Below, one piece after another: positions 60,752 to 64,000 of a DNA stretch of 64,000 bases (within the stretch, counting starts at the first letter, position 1; each line of letters begins with the position of its first letter). The DNA is from Candidatus Flexicrinis proximus (GTDB lineage: Bacteria > Chloroflexota > Anaerolineae > Aggregatilineales > Phototrophicaceae): positions 248,001 through 312,000 of the forward strand of contig JADJQF010000003.1 of assembly GCA_016712885.1 (NCBI GenBank), given 5' to 3'. The position numbers were made by a program, and so were the translations under genes. The notes under the pieces were generated by a model that made no database searches, had not been told where the DNA came from, and saw only the letters and a list, made by a program, of their open reading frames with translations.

Positions 60752-62968
60752 CTAACCAGCTTTGGGGCGGAAGACGTCGGTAATACTAGGTATCATGCTT
60801 ACCCGGGAAATGATGCGTGTGAGCTGCCGCGGGCTGCTGATCTGCAGCTTCAGATGAATTACAGCGACGTCCCCGCGGATATCGACGTTGACCCCGAAGA
60901 TATTGATGCGCTCGTCCGCGATGACGGTGCTGATATCGCGCAGCAGTCCGTCGCGATCATAGGCGACGACATCGAGCGGAATAATGAACTTCTGGTCTTC
61001 GGTTTGTCCGCCCCACGAGACATCCAGCAGACGCTCCCGGTCAGTCATGCTGGAGACGTTCGGGCAGTCCCTGCGATGGATGGTCACGCCTCGGCCGCGA
61101 GTTACGTAGCCAATGATCTCGTCACCCGGTACCGGATTACAGCAGGTTGCCAACCTGTTCAGCATGTTGCTGGTGCCGGTGATTTTGACGCCGTGGGACG
61201 GGTCGATGACCATCGAAGGGCTGATCTTCTTGGGACGCAGCAGTTCGATCTCCGCCTGTTGCGCGCGCGCGCGGCGCCGGTCTTCTTCCAGCGCCCGATT
61301 GGTGAGCTGAGCGCCGTTGATATCGCCAACACCGACTGCAGCCAGAAAGTCCTCGGTGTCGTCGAAGTTGAACAGGTCGGCGAGTTCTTTGTGCGACAGC
61401 GTTTCTGCGAGACCGATTTTGCGTAGTTCGCGCTCGATCGATTCGCGACCAAGTTGGATGTGCTGCTCACGGTTGAGCTTCTTGAAGTAGTGGCGGATCT
61501 TTTCCCGCGCGCGGTTGGTCATGACATAACCGGTGTCGGGATTGAGCCAGTCCATGCTTGGCCCGCCGCGTTTCGCGGTCATGATTTCGACCTGCTCACC
61601 TGATCTGAGCTGGTAATTCAGATTGACCAGGCGGCCATTGATCTTTGCACCGCGAGTGCGATGGCCGATGTCCGTGTGGATGTGGTAGGCGAAATCGACC
61701 GGTGTCGAACCTGCCGGTAAGTCGAAGATGTCGCCTTTCGGGGTGACCACGTAGACGCGGTCCTGGAAGAACTCGGTTTTCATGGCATCTACAAATTGCT
61801 CGGCATTCTGGCTGACTTCTTCGCCGAATTCCATCATTTGGCGGAGAATACTCAGACGCCGCTCGAACTCTGGATCAGCCTTGCCTCCCTCTTTGTAGCG
61901 CCAGTGGGCCGCAATACCGTATTCAGCATGGTGGTGCATGTCCCAGGTGCGGATTTGTACTTCGACCGTCTTGCCGTTCTTGTCGTAAACGGCTGTGTGC
62001 AGGCTCTGATAGAGGTTGTCTTTCGGGCGTGCTATGTAGTCATCGAATTCGCGTGGGATGGGCTGCCACAGGTTATGGACAATCCCAAGCGCCTGGTAGC
62101 ATTGTGGAACCGTGTCGACGATCACCCGGATGGCGCGCACATCGAAGATCTGGTCGAAGGGAAGATTCTTCCGCTTCATCTTGTTGTAGATACTGGTAAG
62201 GTGCTTAGGGCGACCGCTAATTGTCGCGTTATCCAGACCGTTCCGCGCTAACTCGGCTTTGAGCGCGTTTGCGATCTCCAGCATGTAGGCTTCGCGACTG
62301 GCTCGGCGTTCGTCGATCTTGGTGGCGATGTTGCGGTAGGTATCGGGATCTAGGTAGCGAAGACTTAGGTCCTCAAGTTCCCACTTGATCTGCCAGATTC
62401 CAAGCCGGTTGGCGAGAGGAGCAAAGATCTCAGTCGTCTCCCGCGCGATGAGCTGCTGCTTCTCCGGTTTCATGTAGCCCAGCGTCCGCATATTGTGCAG
62501 ACGGTCGGCCAGCTTGATGAGGACGACGCGGATGTCATGGCCCATCGTCATGAACATCTTGCGGATATACTCGACTTCCTTGTTGATGACGCTGGAGCGC
62601 TTGCCGCTGTGTTCTTTCTCCAGATTGATCGGAATGTTCTTGAGTTTGGTCACGCCGTCGACCAGCTTGGCGATCGTCGTTCCGAACTCCTCAGTCAATT
62701 CCTCGTTGGTGACCGGGGTGTCTTCGAGGATGTCGTGCATGAGGGCGGCTGCAATCGCTTCAGCATCAAGGCGCAAATCCGCCAGGATCGCGGCCACAGC
62801 GACGCAGTGTGTAAAATAAGGTTCACCGGACTTGCGGAGTTGGCCGGCGTGGGCGTGCTCAGCCTTGTGATATGCGCGCTCAATGATCGCGCGGTCGTTA
62901 GGTGATAACTGCGGCAGCGCCGAGACCAGCGCCTCCAGGGAGGTTGGGGCGATCGTGGGTGTTGCCAT
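60752..62968 (-). CDS. relA: RelA/SpoT-family (p)ppGpp synthetase/hydrolase
   Basis: Bifunctional alarmone enzyme of 738 residues. HD hydrolase domain with HCVAVAAILADLRLD and HDILEDTPV; synthetase domain with FDVRAIRVIVDTVPQCYQALGIVH; TGS with SQNAEQFVD and PKGDIFDLPAGSTPVDFAYHIHTDIG; zinc-finger-like CCNPVPGDEIIGYVTRGRGVTIHRRDCPN; and a final ACT domain. The HDILEDT and ExDD features suggest both activities. I start at 62968 (MATPTIAP); the upstream frame is open but without a ribosome site. It controls the stringent response. Divergent with moeA. Confidence 0.95.
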   Translation of the reverse strand: MATPTIAPTSLEALVSALPQLSPNDRAIIERAYHKAEHAHAGQLRKSGEPYFTHCVAVAAILADLRLDAEAIAAALMHDILEDTPVTNEELTEEFGTTIAKLVDGVTKLKNIPINLEKEHSGKRSSVINKEVEYIRKMFMTMGHDIRVVLIKLADRLHNMRTLGYMKPEKQQLIARETTEIFAPLANRLGIWQIKWELEDLSLRYLDPDTYRNIATKIDERRASREAYMLEIANALKAELARNGLDNATISGRPKHLTSIYNKMKRKNLPFDQIFDVRAIRVIVDTVPQCYQALGIVHNLWQPIPREFDDYIARPKDNLYQSLHTAVYDKNGKTVEVQIRTWDMHHHAEYGIAAHWRYKEGGKADPEFERRLSILRQMMEFGEEVSQNAEQFVDAMKTEFFQDRVYVVTPKGDIFDLPAGSTPVDFAYHIHTDIGHRTRGAKINGRLVNLNYQLRSGEQVEIMTAKRGGPSMDWLNPDTGYVMTNRAREKIRHYFKKLNREQHIQLGRESIERELRKIGLAETLSHKELADLFNFDDTEDFLAAVGVGDINGAQLTNRALEEDRRRARAQQAEIELLRPKKISPSMVIDPSHGVKITGTSNMLNRLATCCNPVPGDEIIGYVTRGRGVTIHRRDCPNVSSMTDRERLLDVSWGGQTEDQKFIIPLDVVAYDRDGLLRDISTVIADERINIFGVNVDIRGDVAVIHLKLQISSPRQLTRIISRVSMIPSITDVFRPKAG

Positions 62969-63000
62969 GACTCTACTTCTGTCTTTGTTTGAGTAATGAT

Positions 63001-63020
63001 ATCTGCTGCTGACAGCAGAT
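63001..63020. promoter_or_regulatory. Perfect 8-bp inverted repeat between relA and moeA
   Basis: ATCTGCTG-CTGA-CAGCAGAT sits in the 99-base divergent gap, 33 bases upstream of relA and 48 upstream of moeA. Symmetry and place fit an operator for either gene; no regulator is identified. Confidence 0.4.
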
Positions 63021-63067
63021 TCTCGGAATTTTAACACGGAATCGCAAATATGCCGTCGGAGGTAACC

Positions 63068-64000
63068 ATGACAGATATGATCTCTGTTGGGACCGCAGTT
63101 GAGCGGATCCTGGCCCAAGTGACCGAACTTGAACGCGAGCGGGTACACATTGAAAGTGCGTTCGGGCGTGTACTCGCTGAAAATGTCGACAGCCCACTTG
63201 ATTTACCGCCCTTCGATAATTCTGCGATGGATGGCTACGCAGTGCGTGCCCATGACACCCAGAATTCCCCGGTGACGCTGCGGGTTGTCGATGACATTCC
63301 GGCTGGCCGAGCCTCGACTCGGACGATTGGGCCGGGCGAAACGGCGCGCATTATGACCGGGGCACCGATTCCTGCCGGTGCCGATGCCGTCGTACCCGTT
63401 GAACTTACAAGCGCTAACTGGGGCGGGATGCCGGGAATCGTGGGCGCATCTTCGGTGACCGTCAACGCCCCGGTTCAGGCTGGGGACTCGGTGCGACTCC
63501 GCGGTGAGAATGTCAGGAAGAGCCAGCGCCTGTTATCAAAGAGCGCTGTCCTCAGGCCACAGGACGTTGGAATGCTCGCATCGATTGGGATGGGAAGTGT
63601 AGCAGTGATTCGGCGCCCCAAGGCAGCAATCCTGACCTCCGGCGACGAACTTATCCCTTACAATGAACCGCTTCCTGCAGGTGGAATCTACAACGGCAAC
63701 AGCCCGATGCTGGCGGCGTTGATTGCCCAGTATGGCGGCGAAGCGATTATCCTTCCCCCAGCACGGGATCAACTCGAGGCGGTCAGGGCGCTGTTTCGGG
63801 CAGCCCTAGAGTATAAGCCCGACCTTATCGTCAGTTCGGCTGGGGTGTCGGTCGGCGCGGCGGATTACGTGAAGACCGTCCTTGAGGAGCTCGGAAGCGT
63901 GGGCTTCTGGAAGATCAATGTCCGGCCAGGGCGGCCACTTGCATATGGGTCGCTTGAGGGTGTGCCGTTCTTTGGCCTTCCGGGCAATCCCGTCTCAGCT
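63068..64000 (+). CDS. moeA: Molybdopterin molybdenumtransferase, partial at right edge
   Basis: Inserts molybdenum into molybdopterin. The 311 residues in the window include MoeA hallmarks: PPFDNSAMDGYAVRA (near residues 48-62), RIMTGAPIPAGADAVVPVE, SGDELIPYNEP, GIYNGNSPML, VSSAGVSVGAADYVKTVL and GVPFFGLPGNPVSA, the substrate region. Start at 63068, with GGAGGT 4 bases upstream. The gene runs off the window. Its presence suggests molybdoenzymes in this organism. Confidence 0.95.
   Translation, partial: MTDMISVGTAVERILAQVTELERERVHIESAFGRVLAENVDSPLDLPPFDNSAMDGYAVRAHDTQNSPVTLRVVDDIPAGRASTRTIGPGETARIMTGAPIPAGADAVVPVELTSANWGGMPGIVGASSVTVNAPVQAGDSVRLRGENVRKSQRLLSKSAVLRPQDVGMLASIGMGSVAVIRRPKAAILTSGDELIPYNEPLPAGGIYNGNSPMLAALIAQYGGEAIILPPARDQLEAVRALFRAALEYKPDLIVSSAGVSVGAADYVKTVLEELGSVGFWKINVRPGRPLAYGSLEGVPFFGLPGNPVSA

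Noticed and set aside
1..64000. tRNA, rRNA, tmRNA or riboswitch
   Set aside because: I looked for T-loop (GGTTCGAATC-type) sequences and ribosomal motifs and for an RFN element near ribF and found none; a covariance search would be needed to be certain.
1..64000. A new defence or biosynthetic island
   Set aside because: No cluster of unknown genes with co-directional overlap, no nuclease/helicase sets, no NRPS/PKS or RiPP features; most genes are recognisable housekeeping or transport genes.

Overview
The window is a moderately high-GC bacterial chromosome segment. It looks most like a Chloroflexota member, probably of the Anaerolineae or a related lineage. The support is indirect: the nusA-ylxR-infB-rbfA-nrnA-truB-ribF block has a short infB, binding proteins have Sec signal peptides, there are two cytochrome P450s and large secreted beta-propeller proteins, and one protein fuses a Ser/Thr kinase, an ATPase and TPR repeats. 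No rRNA or tRNA gene was found, so the taxonomy is inference.

Bases 1-13,300, visibly richer in G+C than the rest, hold the start of a drug-type ABC ATPase with a MarR regulator, an orphan amide-type binding protein, a metallo-beta-lactamase-fold hydrolase, glycerol kinase, a broken cytochrome P450 facing a TetR regulator, an IS4-family element, and a branched-chain amino-acid ABC operon (binding protein, livG, livF, livH, livM). Arrays of GC-rich palindromic repeats lie between genes here. The IS has inserted into one of them and left a clean 8-bp target duplication. Five genes between 4.4 and 12.8 kb (glpK, P450, tetR, livM, livG) carry frameshifts, most of them one-base changes in short homopolymers. 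No gene after 13 kb needs such a correction.

Bases 14.7-33.5 kb are central metabolism and small enzymes: an alpha/beta hydrolase, gnd-zwf (oxidative pentose phosphate), divergent glpD, two double-GNAT acetyltransferases, a quinone-stress-type pair (mhqO-like dioxygenase and carboxylesterase), 6-phosphogluconolactonase, a TauE/SafE transporter, a flavin amine oxidase, a nitroreductase, a tyrosine phosphatase overlapping a histidine phosphatase, an M20 dipeptidase, an FGE-type lipoprotein and another hydrolase. zwf, gnd and pgl together supply all three oxidative pentose-phosphate steps; glpK and glpD supply glycerol catabolism.

Bases 33.7-41.2 kb are the transcription/translation operon nusA-ylxR-infB-rbfA-nrnA-truB-ribF. 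rimP is missing from its usual place and a terminator-like hairpin precedes nusA. Bases 41.3-45.6 kb are a maltose-type ABC transporter. Its binding protein ends in a pullulanase X25-type module, and a promoter with a palindromic candidate operator precedes the genes.

Bases 45.6-64 kb hold a class A beta-lactamase-fold protein with SH3 repeats, an EamA exporter, superoxide dismutase, fumarase, a 1,001-residue secreted propeller protein, the large kinase/ATPase/TPR regulator, a pore-loop membrane protein, an intact P450, a PPOX-type oxidoreductase, RelA/SpoT and the 5' part of moeA. I saw no clear new defence or biosynthetic system. The most unusual points are the binding protein-X25 fusion, the repeat/IS structure and the frameshift cluster.
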